Under the pieces are notes generated by a model, which saw only the letters and a program-made list of their open reading frames with translations, did no database searches and had not been told where the DNA came from. Source: Sabulitectum sp964604135 (lineage in GTDB: Bacteria > Fermentibacterota > Fermentibacteria > Fermentibacterales > JCC-6). From it: a stretch of DNA of 18,064 nt. The DNA lies in assembly GCA_964604135.1 (NCBI GenBank), contig CAZRXU010000049.1:1-18064 (forward strand), read 5' to 3'. The position numbers were made by a program, and so were the translations under genes. Of this stretch, positions 1 through 7,029 are shown piece after piece. Within the stretch, counting starts at the first letter, position 1. The number at the start of each line of letters is the position of its first letter.

Positions 1-21
1 TCAGGGCTGATTGGAGGAATA

Positions 22-1269
22 ATGGCATACACAGAAAAAGCCAGAGAGCTGTTCCGGAATGATATACAGATCATCAAAGACAAGGGCATATACAAAGAGA
101 AAAGATTCATCTGCTCTCCGCAGGATGCCGAGATAGAGGTAGAATACCCGGAAGGTGCTGCCAGGGAAAAAGTTCTTAATTTCTGCGCAAACAACTACCT
201 GGGGCTATCAAGTCACCCTGATGTTGTACAGGCGGCCCACGACGGACTGGACAAGCGCGGTTACGGAATGAGTTCCGTGCGGTTTATCTGCGGAACGCAG
301 GACATACACAGGGAGCTTCAGGACAGAGTTTCCGAGTTTCTGGGCATGGAAGACACTCTTCTTTTCCCGTCGTGTATGGACGCGAACTCCGGTGTGTTCG
401 AGTCTATCATGGAACAGGAAGATGTAATAATTGCAGACAGGCTGATCCACGCATCCCTTGTTGATGGAATCCGCCTGTGCTCCGCGCAGTACGATACCTT
501 CAAACACATGGACATGAAGCACCTGAAGAAGAAGCTTGAATTGCATCAGGACAAGCGCCACGTTCTTGTGGTTACCGACGGCGTTTTCTCTATGGATGGA
601 GACCTTGCTCCTCTCGATGAGATGTGTGCTCTGTGTGATCAGTACGGGGCTATGATTCTTGTTGATGATTCACATGCTTCCGGTTTCATAGGCAAAACCG
701 GTCGTGGAACCCACGAGCACTTCAATGTAATAGACAAAGTTGACCTGATTACCACTACATTCGGGAAGGGTCTGGGAGGAGCTTCAGGCGGTTGTGTTTC
801 CGGAAGAAAAGAACTTGTAGAGCTCTGCCGTCAGAAGGCAAGACCGTACCTGTTCTCAAACTCCATGGCTCCGCCGATTGTGAATGCTTCTATCAAGGTT
901 ATCGACCTGGTCACATCCAGTACCGAGCTCCGTGACAAGCTTGAATGGAATGCCGCATACTTCCGCAAGGGTGTTGAAGCAGCAGGTCTTGCCGTACGAC
1001 CGGGGAACACTCCCATTGTGCCTGTTATGCTTTACAACGCGAAACTTGCCAATGATATGTCCCGCGATATGTACGCCGAAGGTATATATGTGATCGGGTT
1101 CTTCTTCCCGGTTGTTCCCGCTGGTGCTGCCAGAATTCGCGTGCAGCTTTCTGCAGCACACACGAAGGAGCACATAGACAAGGCAGTAGCCGCGTTTAAG
1201 AAAATCGGAGAGAAGTACGGTATTCTCGGCCTTGATAAGAAGGGTATCATAGAGAAGTACGGCATGTAG
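22..1269 (+). CDS. kbl: Glycine C-acetyltransferase (2-amino-3-ketobutyrate CoA ligase)
   Basis: PLP-dependent alpha-oxoamine synthase that cleaves 2-amino-3-ketobutyrate with CoA to glycine and acetyl-CoA, the second step of threonine breakdown. The 415 residues are slightly longer than the E. coli enzyme (398). Seen directly: the N-terminal CANNYLGLS motif, the SSVRFICGTQDIHREL block typical of Kbl, DGVFSMDGD, the cofactor-contacting VDDSHASGF, and TTTFGKGLGGASGG with the Schiff-base lysine at K249. YLFSNSMAPPIV also favours Kbl over its relatives serine palmitoyltransferase, BioF and HemA. The ATG at 22 follows TTGGAGGA at good spacing. Threonine dehydrogenase (tdh), the usual partner, is not in the window but could lie just upstream. 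A hairpin terminator follows, so kbl probably ends its transcript. Confidence 0.95.
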   Translation: MAYTEKARELFRNDIQIIKDKGIYKEKRFICSPQDAEIEVEYPEGAAREKVLNFCANNYLGLSSHPDVVQAAHDGLDKRGYGMSSVRFICGTQDIHRELQDRVSEFLGMEDTLLFPSCMDANSGVFESIMEQEDVIIADRLIHASLVDGIRLCSAQYDTFKHMDMKHLKKKLELHQDKRHVLVVTDGVFSMDGDLAPLDEMCALCDQYGAMILVDDSHASGFIGKTGRGTHEHFNVIDKVDLITTTFGKGLGGASGGCVSGRKELVELCRQKARPYLFSNSMAPPIVNASIKVIDLVTSSTELRDKLEWNAAYFRKGVEAAGLAVRPGNTPIVPVMLYNAKLANDMSRDMYAEGIYVIGFFFPVVPAGAARIRVQLSAAHTKEHIDKAVAAFKKIGEKYGILGLDKKGIIEKYGM

Positions 1270-1283
1270 TCTGCTGCCGGTTC

Positions 1284-1309
1284 AAGGGGGGCACTTCGGT
1301 GCCCCTCTT
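1284..1309 (+). terminator. Rho-independent-type terminator after kbl
   Basis: An 11-bp stem (one G-T pair) closed by a TTCG tetraloop. The core is GGGGCAC-TTCG-GTGCCCC, extended outward by AAGG/TCTT. Only a short T-rich stretch (TTATGTTTTG) follows, so the U-tract is imperfect. It lies 14 bp after the kbl stop. Confidence 0.75.
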
Positions 1310-1314
1310 ATGTT

Positions 1315-1343
1315 TTGACAATTCTGATTTTCATCTGTAGAAT
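1315..1343 (+). promoter_or_regulatory. Sigma-70-type promoter for the acetate transporter gene
   Basis: TTGACA at 1315-1320, a 17-bp spacer, and TAGAAT at 1338-1343 (one mismatch to TATAAT). This is the best -35/-10 pair in the 288-bp kbl-satP gap. Predicted initiation near 1350 would give an untranslated leader of about 200 nt that contains the palindromes at 1421-1456. Confidence 0.6.
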
Positions 1344-1420
1344 CGCCCCTGTGCGTCGCCAACAACCAGGAGCATGTCCGGGAATAGTACACTGGCATTT
1401 ACTACCACATAATCGGCCAC

Positions 1421-1466
1421 AATACGCGCGTATTATCATCAAATAGCGTTGCTATTATCTTCAAAT
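1421..1466 (+). repeat. Tandem pair of palindromic repeats in the satP leader (possible operators)
   Basis: Copy 1 (1421-1444) opens with the perfect palindrome AATACGCGCGTATT. Copy 2 (1442-1466) opens with AATAGC-GTT-GCTATT. Both continue with ATTATC(A/T)TCAAAT. The palindrome centres are 21.5 bp apart, about two helical turns, which would place two bound dimers on one face of the DNA. They could instead act as two small RNA hairpins in the leader. No regulator gene is adjacent, so the function is inferred from structure only. Confidence 0.5.
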
Positions 1467-1557
1467 CCGCACGAATTCTGACTCGATCCTGTGGCGTAAC
1501 TGCACAGCGCTTATTGTCAGACACACTCCTAAAAAAACAACAAAGGAGAGGAAAAGA

Positions 1558-2112
1558 ATGATCGAAAACAAGCTGGCAAACCCTGCCCCACTCGGTCTTA
1601 TGGGGTTTGGAATGACTACAGTTCTTCTTAACATCCACAATGCGGGATTTTTCCCCATGGATGTTAACATCATGGCCATGGGTATTCTGTACGGAGGTAT
1701 TGCCCAGATCATTGCCGGTATCATGGAGTTCAGAAAGGGCAACACATTCGGAACAACTGCGTTTGTCAGTTTTGGTTCTTTCTGGATCACTCTGGTGTTC
1801 ATAATTATGAAAGGCGGAGCCGACAGGGTCTTCCTTGGCTGGTACCTCTTCATGTGGGGTCTTCTTGCGTTCTGGCTCTGGTTTGCAACATTCGGCAAGC
1901 ACAGGGCAATACAGGTGGTATTTGCCAGTGTAACCGCTCTTTTCTGGCTTCTTGCCGTTGAGCACTGGTTTGAAATGCCTGCATTCTTCAGTGTATTTAC
2001 AGGTTTCGAGGGTATTCTGTGCGGGCTTTCAGCAATATACCTTGCCGCCGCAGAGGTTCTGAACGAAGACAAAGGCAGAACAGTTCTGCCCATTGGCGTT
2101 ATCAGAAAGTAA
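1558..2112 (+). CDS. satP: Acetate/succinate transporter, AceTr (GPR1/FUN34/YaaH, SatP-like) family
   Basis: Six-helix inner-membrane channel-like transporter of acetate and related short acids. The 184 residues match the E. coli SatP length (188). The family signature NPAPLGL lies at residues 8-14, just before the first helix. The conserved GGIAQIIAGIMEFRKGNTFG follows at about residues 53-72, and aromatic helices rich in F and W fill the rest. The ATG at 1558 follows AAGGAG at nine-base spacing. The gene has its own predicted promoter and a leader with tandem palindromes, so it is likely regulated, perhaps by carbon source (inference). Direction of transport cannot be read from sequence. 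Its neighbour kbl yields acetyl-CoA, but a terminator separates the two. Confidence 0.93.
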   Translation: MIENKLANPAPLGLMGFGMTTVLLNIHNAGFFPMDVNIMAMGILYGGIAQIIAGIMEFRKGNTFGTTAFVSFGSFWITLVFIIMKGGADRVFLGWYLFMWGLLAFWLWFATFGKHRAIQVVFASVTALFWLLAVEHWFEMPAFFSVFTGFEGILCGLSAIYLAAAEVLNEDKGRTVLPIGVIRK

Positions 2113-2131
2113 CAGGTTATCAGGCAGAACA

Positions 2132-2155
2132 GCAGGGAGCCAATCGACTCCCTGC
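2132..2155 (+). terminator. Possible terminator hairpin after satP
   Basis: Perfect 8-bp stem GCAGGGAG/CTCCCTGC around an 8-nt loop, 19 bp after the satP stop. A short T run (GTTTTG) starts about six bases past the stem. The stem is GC-rich but the U-tract is displaced, so termination is plausible rather than certain. Confidence 0.5.
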
Positions 2156-2173
2156 ACTGCCGTTTTGTGTCTG

Positions 2174-2202
2174 TTGACATGTGTTGAACAGTCTGATAGC
2201 GT
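2174..2202 (+). promoter_or_regulatory. Candidate promoter for the metallopeptidase gene
   Basis: TTGACA at 2174-2179, a 17-bp spacer, and TAGCGT at 2197-2202 preceded by an extended -10 element (TG at 2194-2195 plus one base). The -10 itself is weak (3 of 6). It sits about 75 bp before the ATG at 2279 and after the satP hairpin. Confidence 0.45.
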
Positions 2203-2278
2203 ACTCCGACAGACAGAAAACCCATTGTCTGGAATCAAAGCAGGTTCATACAGGTGCGGTGCCTGAAAGAAAGAAGCC

Positions 2279-2889
2279 ATGATAAGCATCCTCGACACGT
2301 ACCCGGAGTTTGTTTCCTACTGGAACAAATACAGGGAACAGCCCATGCAGCAGAGAATTGATGGCTGGGTGACTGACTACATGGGGCAGTGGCCGGAATT
2401 GCTGCAACTGCAGAAGGATGACTACGAAAGTTTATCAGGCGGCAGCTGGCGGGGTGTGGCAGAAACAAAGGTGTTTCCGTTTATTGCCGGCAGAACAGAC
2501 GATATTTTCAGGGCACACAGAAATCTGCTCAGTGAAATTAAGCCCATACACACAGCTGCTTCCGATCTCTTTGGCATAGAAAACCTTGATGTTCTCTTTG
2601 TTCTGTATGTGGGGATTGGCTGTGGTGCCGGCTGGGTAACGGAATACAAAGGATCCCACTCGGTGCTGTTCGGGCTGGAAATGATTGCCGAATGCGGATG
2701 GTCCGGCCGAGAATCAATACAGGGTCTTGTTGCACACGAGATCGGCCATGTTGTACATGCGGTATTAAGGAACGATCCGGATTTGGCCCGGCATAACGAC
2801 CCGTTCTGGCAACTGTACACAGAAGGATTTGCCCAGCGAAGTGAACACATCCTGCTTCGCGGCAACACCTGGCATATGCAGCAGGGCTA
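2279..2889 (+). CDS. Putative gluzincin-type zinc metallopeptidase (cut by assembly gap)
   Basis: 203 residues are readable before the N run. The zinc-peptidase signature is HEIGH at residues 153-157, with a likely third ligand E182 in YTEGFAQ, 24 residues on. That is the gluzincin arrangement (HExxH...E). No signal peptide is visible at MISILDTYPEF, so it appears cytoplasmic. The family resembles poorly described predicted Zn-dependent proteases of the DUF2268 sort, but I cannot assign it firmly. The ribosome site before the ATG at 2279 is weak (GAAAGAAG). The last two bases before the gap are TA in the first two codon positions, so the protein either ends there (TAA or TAG) or continues with Tyr. 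The substrate is unknown. Confidence 0.75.
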
Positions 2890-2989
2890 NNNNNNNNNNN
2901 NNNNNNNNNNNNNNNNNNNNNNNNNNNNNNNNNNNNNNNNNNNNNNNNNNNNNNNNNNNNNNNNNNNNNNNNNNNNNNNNNNNNNNNNN
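2890..2989. other. Assembly gap (100 N)
   Basis: Exactly 100 N in a row, the conventional placeholder for a scaffold gap of unknown size. Genes may be missing here. Reading frames that run through the N run are not real proteins. Confidence 0.99.
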
Positions 2990-2990
2990 C

Positions 2991-3707
2991 GGCGAATATC
3001 TGAATGCAGATACACCTGTGGGAATGTTCGAGCCATACGGTGTTTTCGGTCTGGCGAACGGGGATATTGTTTCAATGGTTCTGGGGTTTCAGATGAGTGA
3101 AGCTGACGAGGTAGAGCTTTTTGTAAATGCAGGGCGCTACAACGATTCTCTGGAGTGCTCAGCCGAATACTATTATCGCACATGGCTGCCACCTTACAAT
3201 GGTATTTACTCTGCGATAAGTACGATACGATACTGCACCGGTCCTGATGGCCCTGTTTTCTTCTGTACTGATCTCTCCGAATACAGAGTTGCAATACTCG
3301 GCACTGACGGTGAAGTTATCGGTGAGATATTCAGACCTGAAATGGAAAGAGTTCCCCGATCTTCTGAGGAGATCGAGGAAATCAGACAGTGGCAGCAGGA
3401 GAAGATGGGGAGAGAATTTCTTTTCCAGGGTCGGAATGATCCCAATCCCTACAAGCCCCTCATTCAACTTGCAGGAGTGGATTCCCTGAACAGATTGTGG
3501 GTATGGAAACTGAGGGACGCTTTAGATGGTAACATTCGCTTCGATATCTGGAATGAAGCCGGTGAGCTGGTTGAGCAGGCAGAGATCGAGTGGCCCGAAA
3601 ACAGAGAACCGGTTGTACCCTGCGTAGATTCCGGGGGAGTTCTGCTTAGAACAACTGAAGAAGCTTCCGTTGTAAGAATATACGAGCTGGTACTCTGTAC
3701 GCCTTAA
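2991..3707 (+). CDS. Partial protein, C-terminal part of a six-bladed beta-propeller-like protein
   Basis: Only the C-terminal 238 residues are present. The N-terminus, and any export signal, is lost in the gap. The frame is open from the gap edge to TAA at 3705-3707. Blade-like repeats are visible: a beta-strand pattern with GPDGPVFFCTDLSEYRVAIL, then the charged EIFRPEMERVPRSSEEIEEI linker, then a later blade DSLNRLWVWK...FDIWNEAGELVEQAEIEW. This layout resembles the '6-bladed beta-propeller' proteins common in Bacteroidetes and related phyla, usually periplasmic or lipid-anchored and of unknown ligand. That link is by pattern only. It may or may not be adjacent to the metallopeptidase in the real genome. 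Confidence 0.6.
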   Translation, partial: GEYLNADTPVGMFEPYGVFGLANGDIVSMVLGFQMSEADEVELFVNAGRYNDSLECSAEYYYRTWLPPYNGIYSAISTIRYCTGPDGPVFFCTDLSEYRVAILGTDGEVIGEIFRPEMERVPRSSEEIEEIRQWQQEKMGREFLFQGRNDPNPYKPLIQLAGVDSLNRLWVWKLRDALDGNIRFDIWNEAGELVEQAEIEWPENREPVVPCVDSGGVLLRTTEEASVVRIYELVLCTP

Positions 3708-3717
3708 TATCTCGTTA

Positions 3718-3741
3718 CCTGTTCCGGCCGGAAGGAACAGG
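3718..3741 (+). other. Hairpin with a competing inner palindrome between the propeller and HD genes
   Basis: CCTGTTCC (3718-3725) pairs with GGAACAGG (3734-3741). The loop overlaps a second perfect palindrome, TTCCGGCCGGAA (3722-3733), so two mutually exclusive folds exist. No U-tract follows, so intrinsic termination is doubtful. It could be a protein-binding site or a weak transcript-end hairpin. Confidence 0.35.
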
Positions 3742-3792
3742 GCTTCCATGCAGATTCAGAGTTGTCTGCAACCTGTAAAGAACGGAGAAAAC

Positions 3793-4371
3793 ATGACGGG
3801 CTTAGTCCCATCCAGAGAGGAAGCGTTTTCGCTTCTAAAAGAGTTCAACAAAAACCAGTCTCTTATCAGACACGCACTGTCAGTTGAAGCTGTGATGCGC
3901 CATGCGGCGAAAACAAATGGGGAAGACCCTGAGAAGTGGGGTGTAATCGGGCTCGTTCATGATCTCGACTACGAAATGTACCCGGAACAGCATTGCACAA
4001 AGTCCCGAGAAATCCTTGAGGGAAAAGGGTGGCCTGTAGAGTATGTAAGAGCTGTTGTTTCCCATGCCTGGGGGATATGCAGTGATGTTGAACCCGAATC
4101 CACTTTGGAAAAATACCTCTACGCAGTTGATGAGCTTACCGGTCTTGTTACTGCCTGTGTTCTGGTAAGGCCTTCAAGAAGCATTATGGATCTGAAAGTA
4201 AAGTCTGTGAAGAAAAAGTGGAGGAACCGTCATTTTGCTGCAGGGGCAAACCGCGAGGTTATGGAAAAAGGTGCTGACATGCTGGGTATAGAATTTTCCG
4301 ACCTTATTCAGGTTGTTATAGACGGCATGAGAACCGTTGCAGAGGACATAGGCCTTGATGGTGAAAACTGA
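3793..4371 (+). CDS. HD-domain protein (predicted metal-dependent phosphohydrolase)
   Basis: 192-residue soluble protein with a single HD domain, typically a metal-dependent phosphohydrolase acting on nucleotides or phosphoesters. The metal-ligand pattern is visible: H27 in RHALSVE, H56-D57 in LVHDLDYE, H91 in VVSHAW, and D113 in AVDELTGLV. The order matches stand-alone HDIG-type proteins of about 185-195 residues annotated only as 'HD domain-containing'. I chose the ATG at 3793 because ACGGAGA precedes it at good spacing. An upstream in-frame ATG at 3748 lacks a ribosome site and would run into the hairpin. The stop overlaps the next start by one base (TGATG), so the DUF554 gene is translationally coupled. 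The substrate is unknown. Confidence 0.85.
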   Translation: MTGLVPSREEAFSLLKEFNKNQSLIRHALSVEAVMRHAAKTNGEDPEKWGVIGLVHDLDYEMYPEQHCTKSREILEGKGWPVEYVRAVVSHAWGICSDVEPESTLEKYLYAVDELTGLVTACVLVRPSRSIMDLKVKSVKKKWRNRHFAAGANREVMEKGADMLGIEFSDLIQVVIDGMRTVAEDIGLDGEN

Positions 4372-5072
4372 TGACCGGCACATTCATTAACACTGCAACT
4401 GTGCTTGCCGGAGGGCTGCTTGGAACTGCTTTGAGTTCCGGATTACCAGTCCGTGTAAGAGAGACACTGATGACAGGAATGAGCCTTGTGGTTATTGCCA
4501 TGGGTATTAAGATGGCTACGGAGACCTCCAGCATACTGATTGTGCTGGGCAGTATCACCATAGGTGGTATTGCCGGAGAGCTGCTTCATTTGCAGCGCCG
4601 TTTTGATGCTGCTGGTGTGTGGCTGGAGCGCGGTCTGTCTCGGTATCCTGTGTTTACCAGAGGCAATTTCAGCCAGGGTATTGTTACTGCCAGCCTGGTT
4701 TTCTGCGTTGGCCCCATGACCATCCTGGGTTCAATTCAGGACGGGCTTACCGGAGACAGTACTCTTCTGATCGTAAAAAGTGTTCTCGATGGATTTGCTG
4801 CAGTGGCATTTGCCAGTGTTATGGGCATCGGTGTTGCTTTTTCAGCCGGTGTTGTGCTTGTTGTTCAGGGTGCCTTGACTCTGGGGTCTTCATTTTTCAG
4901 TCAGATTCTTTCAGAACAGATGGTTTCGGAACTCACGGCCACAGGTGGAGTGATCATGCTGGGTATTGCAATTCACATGCTTGAACTGAAGAAAATAAGG
5001 CTTGCCAACTTTCTCCCTGCCCTTGTCGTTGCTCCCCTGATCGTGTGGATTTCAGGTATAATTCAGTGGTAG
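4371..5072 (+). CDS. DUF554 (YdfK/YqgA-type) membrane protein
   Basis: 233-residue integral membrane protein with about six or seven hydrophobic segments. DUF554 hallmarks are all present: GTFINTATVLAGGLLG at the N-terminus, the central GIVTASLVFCVGPMTILGS followed by IQDGLTGD, then KSVLDGFAAVAFAS, and a C-terminal LKKIRLANFLPAL before the last helix. The family is widespread and its biochemical role is not established, though it is often listed as a possible transport protein. The start overlaps the HD-gene stop and has no strong ribosome site of its own, pointing to coupled translation with the HD protein. Confidence 0.92.
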   Translation: MTGTFINTATVLAGGLLGTALSSGLPVRVRETLMTGMSLVVIAMGIKMATETSSILIVLGSITIGGIAGELLHLQRRFDAAGVWLERGLSRYPVFTRGNFSQGIVTASLVFCVGPMTILGSIQDGLTGDSTLLIVKSVLDGFAAVAFASVMGIGVAFSAGVVLVVQGALTLGSSFFSQILSEQMVSELTATGGVIMLGIAIHMLELKKIRLANFLPALVVAPLIVWISGIIQW

Positions 5073-5936
5073 TTGCGTGAACAGTATGTGCGTGCTTATT
5101 TTTTCGCCTGTGGTTTTCTACCGGGTGTTTTTCTGCTGTTGAGGCGGGAATCAAAGATTGGGTTTGTTTTGAACAGAGTGACTTTGTTCGTTTTGCTGGT
5201 GGTGGTTGGTGCTGGTCTTGGTTTCCTTTCCGGTGTTATTTCTGCTCCTCTGGTTTTCGATACTCCTGTGTTTATTTCTTCCATGGGTGTTTCCGCTGCA
5301 CCTGTCACTGTGCCGGACGTTCTGGGAATGACCCGTGCAGAGGCTCAGAGAAGTATAGAAGGCGGCAGTCTTGTGCTGGCCGGTCAATGGACCGAGTACG
5401 GTGATTTTGAAACCATGGGAATGGTTGTAAGGCAGGATCCGCCTGCAGGAACACAGGTTCCAAGAGGGGCTCCTGTGAACATCTTCTGGAATGTGGGCCC
5501 TCTTTTCCGCCCTTTCTACCCTGATTCACTGGTAGGAATTTCAGCTGGAAGGGCTGAAGAGAAAATTGCCGACTGGCAGCTTTACACAGCAGGCAGAACC
5601 AGAATTCCTCATCCTTCCATTCCCGAAGGAGAGGTAATCGCAGTGGCTCCCTGGTTTGCAGAGAGTATTTCTGTGAAGAGGCCTGTACGGTTGCTGGTTT
5701 CATCCGGCTGGACTGGGGTACCTGTTCTTACAGGGCTCATGGTCGCTGAAGCGGAAAGCATTCTTACAGGCAGAAGGCTTGTTATGGAGGTAATCGAAGA
5801 GCGGTCCGTGAGTGACATTCTGAAGGAAGGTACAATTCTTGAACAGTTCCCGCCCTCAGGTGAGAACTACAGGCAGGGCGACACAATTTCGGTGGTTACA
5901 GGGGCAATTGGCGGGGGAGGCTGGGGAGAATGGTAG
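5073..5936 (+). CDS. PASTA-domain membrane-anchored protein without a kinase domain
   Basis: One transmembrane segment (about residues 36-58 of the longest reading) is followed by three PASTA modules at about 78-142, 147-210 and 215-277, each opening like VPDVLGMTRAEA, and a glycine-rich tail. PASTA domains bind peptidoglycan fragments in Ser/Thr kinases and penicillin-binding proteins. Here no kinase or transpeptidase domain is attached, so it is probably an envelope-facing binding or scaffold protein (inference). The start is uncertain: TTG at 5073 abuts the DUF554 stop without a ribosome site, while TTG at 5169 would give MNR directly before the membrane helix. The stop overlaps the rpe start by seven bases. 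PASTA genes beside rpe also occur in other bacteria. Confidence 0.85.
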   Translation: MREQYVRAYFFACGFLPGVFLLLRRESKIGFVLNRVTLFVLLVVVGAGLGFLSGVISAPLVFDTPVFISSMGVSAAPVTVPDVLGMTRAEAQRSIEGGSLVLAGQWTEYGDFETMGMVVRQDPPAGTQVPRGAPVNIFWNVGPLFRPFYPDSLVGISAGRAEEKIADWQLYTAGRTRIPHPSIPEGEVIAVAPWFAESISVKRPVRLLVSSGWTGVPVLTGLMVAEAESILTGRRLVMEVIEERSVSDILKEGTILEQFPPSGENYRQGDTISVVTGAIGGGGWGEW

Positions 5937-6592
5937 CTGGCAGAACCATTGTTGCACCGTCTCTTCTGGGCTGCAATCACGGAGAGCTGGCCGGTGCAGC
6001 AGCAGACCTTGAGCATAGTGGTGCCGACTGGATTCACCTCGATGTAATGGACGGTGTGTTTGTGCCCGTTCTTACATTCGGGGCCGGAGTCGCCAAGTCC
6101 ATATGTTCCCGTGTTTCCATTCCTGTAGACGCTCATCTTATGGTTGATAGACCTGCTGTTCTTGTGGAAGCATTTGCTGCCGCGGGTTGTCGGTACATAA
6201 CAATACACTCGGAGAGTTCTGAAAAACACATACACAGGGTGCTTGGTAAGATTCGCGACCTGGGGTGTCTGGCCGGTCTGGCTCTCAACCCGGCCACACC
6301 GCCGAACATGATTCCATGGGTGGCCCGGCAGCTTGATCTGGTGCTGATAATGACGGTTAATCCCGGCTACAGCGGTCAAAAACATATTTCTGTTATGAAT
6401 GAGAAAATTCGTACGGTACGAAGGATGCTGAATGAGGCCGGGCGCGGCGATGTACTCATCTCTGTTGACGGCGGGGTTAATTCTTCAAATGCCGGAACTC
6501 TTGTGAGCGCCGGTGCGTCTGTTCTGGTAAGCGGGTCATACATTACCTCATCTTCAGACCGTGCACAGGCTATTGAATCTTTGAAGGTGTAA
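5930..6592 (+). CDS. rpe: Ribulose-phosphate 3-epimerase
   Basis: Cytoplasmic TIM-barrel enzyme interconverting ribulose-5-phosphate and xylulose-5-phosphate in the pentose phosphate pathway. The 220 residues match the family length. The metal ligands and catalytic acids are present: H36 and D38 in HLDVMDGVFVP, H69 in DAHLMV, and D180 in SVDGGV. The phosphate-binding loop near MTVNPGYSGQ differs slightly from the usual SVNPGFGGQ, and LTFGA lacks the Asn common in PNLTFG. A neighbouring specificity such as allulose-6-phosphate epimerase cannot be excluded but is less likely. The ATG at 5930 lies within the end of the PASTA gene and follows purine-rich GGGGGAGG, so translation is coupled. Confidence 0.93.
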   Translation: MVAGRTIVAPSLLGCNHGELAGAAADLEHSGADWIHLDVMDGVFVPVLTFGAGVAKSICSRVSIPVDAHLMVDRPAVLVEAFAAAGCRYITIHSESSEKHIHRVLGKIRDLGCLAGLALNPATPPNMIPWVARQLDLVLIMTVNPGYSGQKHISVMNEKIRTVRRMLNEAGRGDVLISVDGGVNSSNAGTLVSAGASVLVSGSYITSSSDRAQAIESLKV

Positions 6593-6593
6593 T

Positions 6594-6905
6594 ATGAAAG
6601 CAAAAATCCCGGTATTGTTGACCGCAGCACTTCTTGCAGTTGCATGCGGAACTACTGTTTCTAGCCTTGATGAAATCGAGAACAGATTAAACAGAAGCAA
6701 ATGCAGAATGAACCGAGAAAATCTGGTTTTTGTTATTCAGGGCCTCGAGTATGAAATGGACACCATTTTCACTGCAATTCCATGTGACCTTATCGATGAT
6801 TCTCTGTTGGTCTGTTCTGTAGACAGTTCGCTGTACACAATGATCACAGACGGAAACGACCGAAAAATCAGGTGTTCTTTCTGCCGCGATGACTCGTCTT
6901 TTTAG
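6594..6905 (+). CDS. Small cysteine-rich lipoprotein, pilin-tail-like
   Basis: 103 residues with a lipoprotein signal peptide: a Lys-rich start, a hydrophobic core and lipobox LAVAC with the lipid-bearing Cys at residue 18. The mature part is about 85 residues and has five more cysteines (37, 64, 74, 94, 97). The spacing Cys-x2-Asn, then LLVCS, LYTM and IRCSFC recalls the globular tail of type IV pilin and type II pseudopilin proteins (CP...GG..Y...CS..H), but the N-terminal methylation helix is replaced by a lipid anchor. That resemblance is my inference. The ATG at 6594 lies one base past the rpe stop with GAAGGTG upstream, so it is co-transcribed with rpe. Function unknown. Confidence 0.75.
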   Translation: MKAKIPVLLTAALLAVACGTTVSSLDEIENRLNRSKCRMNRENLVFVIQGLEYEMDTIFTAIPCDLIDDSLLVCSVDSSLYTMITDGNDRKIRCSFCRDDSSF

Positions 6906-6912
6906 TCCGGGT

Positions 6913-6940
6913 TTGACTGCTCTCATAGTTTCGTTATAAT
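6913..6940 (+). promoter_or_regulatory. Promoter of the ffh-rpsP-trmD-rplS operon
   Basis: TTGACT at 6913-6918, a 16-bp spacer, and a perfect TATAAT at 6935-6940, placed just after the lipoprotein stop and about 90 bp before ffh. It is the strongest sigma-70-like pair in the window and the likely start of the operon. Confidence 0.7.
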
Positions 6941-6943
6941 TGC

Positions 6944-6972
6944 TTGACTTTGTAGGGGGGGTCGTGTACCCT
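6944..6972 (+). promoter_or_regulatory. Possible second promoter for ffh
   Basis: TTGACT at 6944-6949, a 17-bp spacer with a run of seven G, and TACCCT at 6967-6972 (3 of 6). It begins four bases after the upstream TATAAT, so the two would compete or act in tandem. Much weaker -10 than the first. Confidence 0.3.
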
Positions 6973-7029
6973 GCTGAGGTAGTGTAACGGCACGGAACGG
7001 CTAATTAATGCAGCGTGGAGCGTTTATAA

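Noticed and set aside
22..1269. Kbl as a serine palmitoyltransferase linked to the lipid-type genes
   Set aside because: The SSVRFICGTQDIHREL and SNSMAPPIV blocks point to glycine C-acetyltransferase, and the gene lies over 12 kb from the lipid-type genes.
1402..2225. Long minus-strand frames opposite satP
   Set aside because: The plus strand holds a clear SatP family protein with a good ribosome site; the opposite frames have no recognisable motifs and are codon shadows.
5057..5062. Perfect TATAAT near the end of the DUF554 gene
   Set aside because: No -35-like hexamer at 16-18 bp upstream (sequence there is CCCCTG), and it lies inside a coding gene; likely chance.
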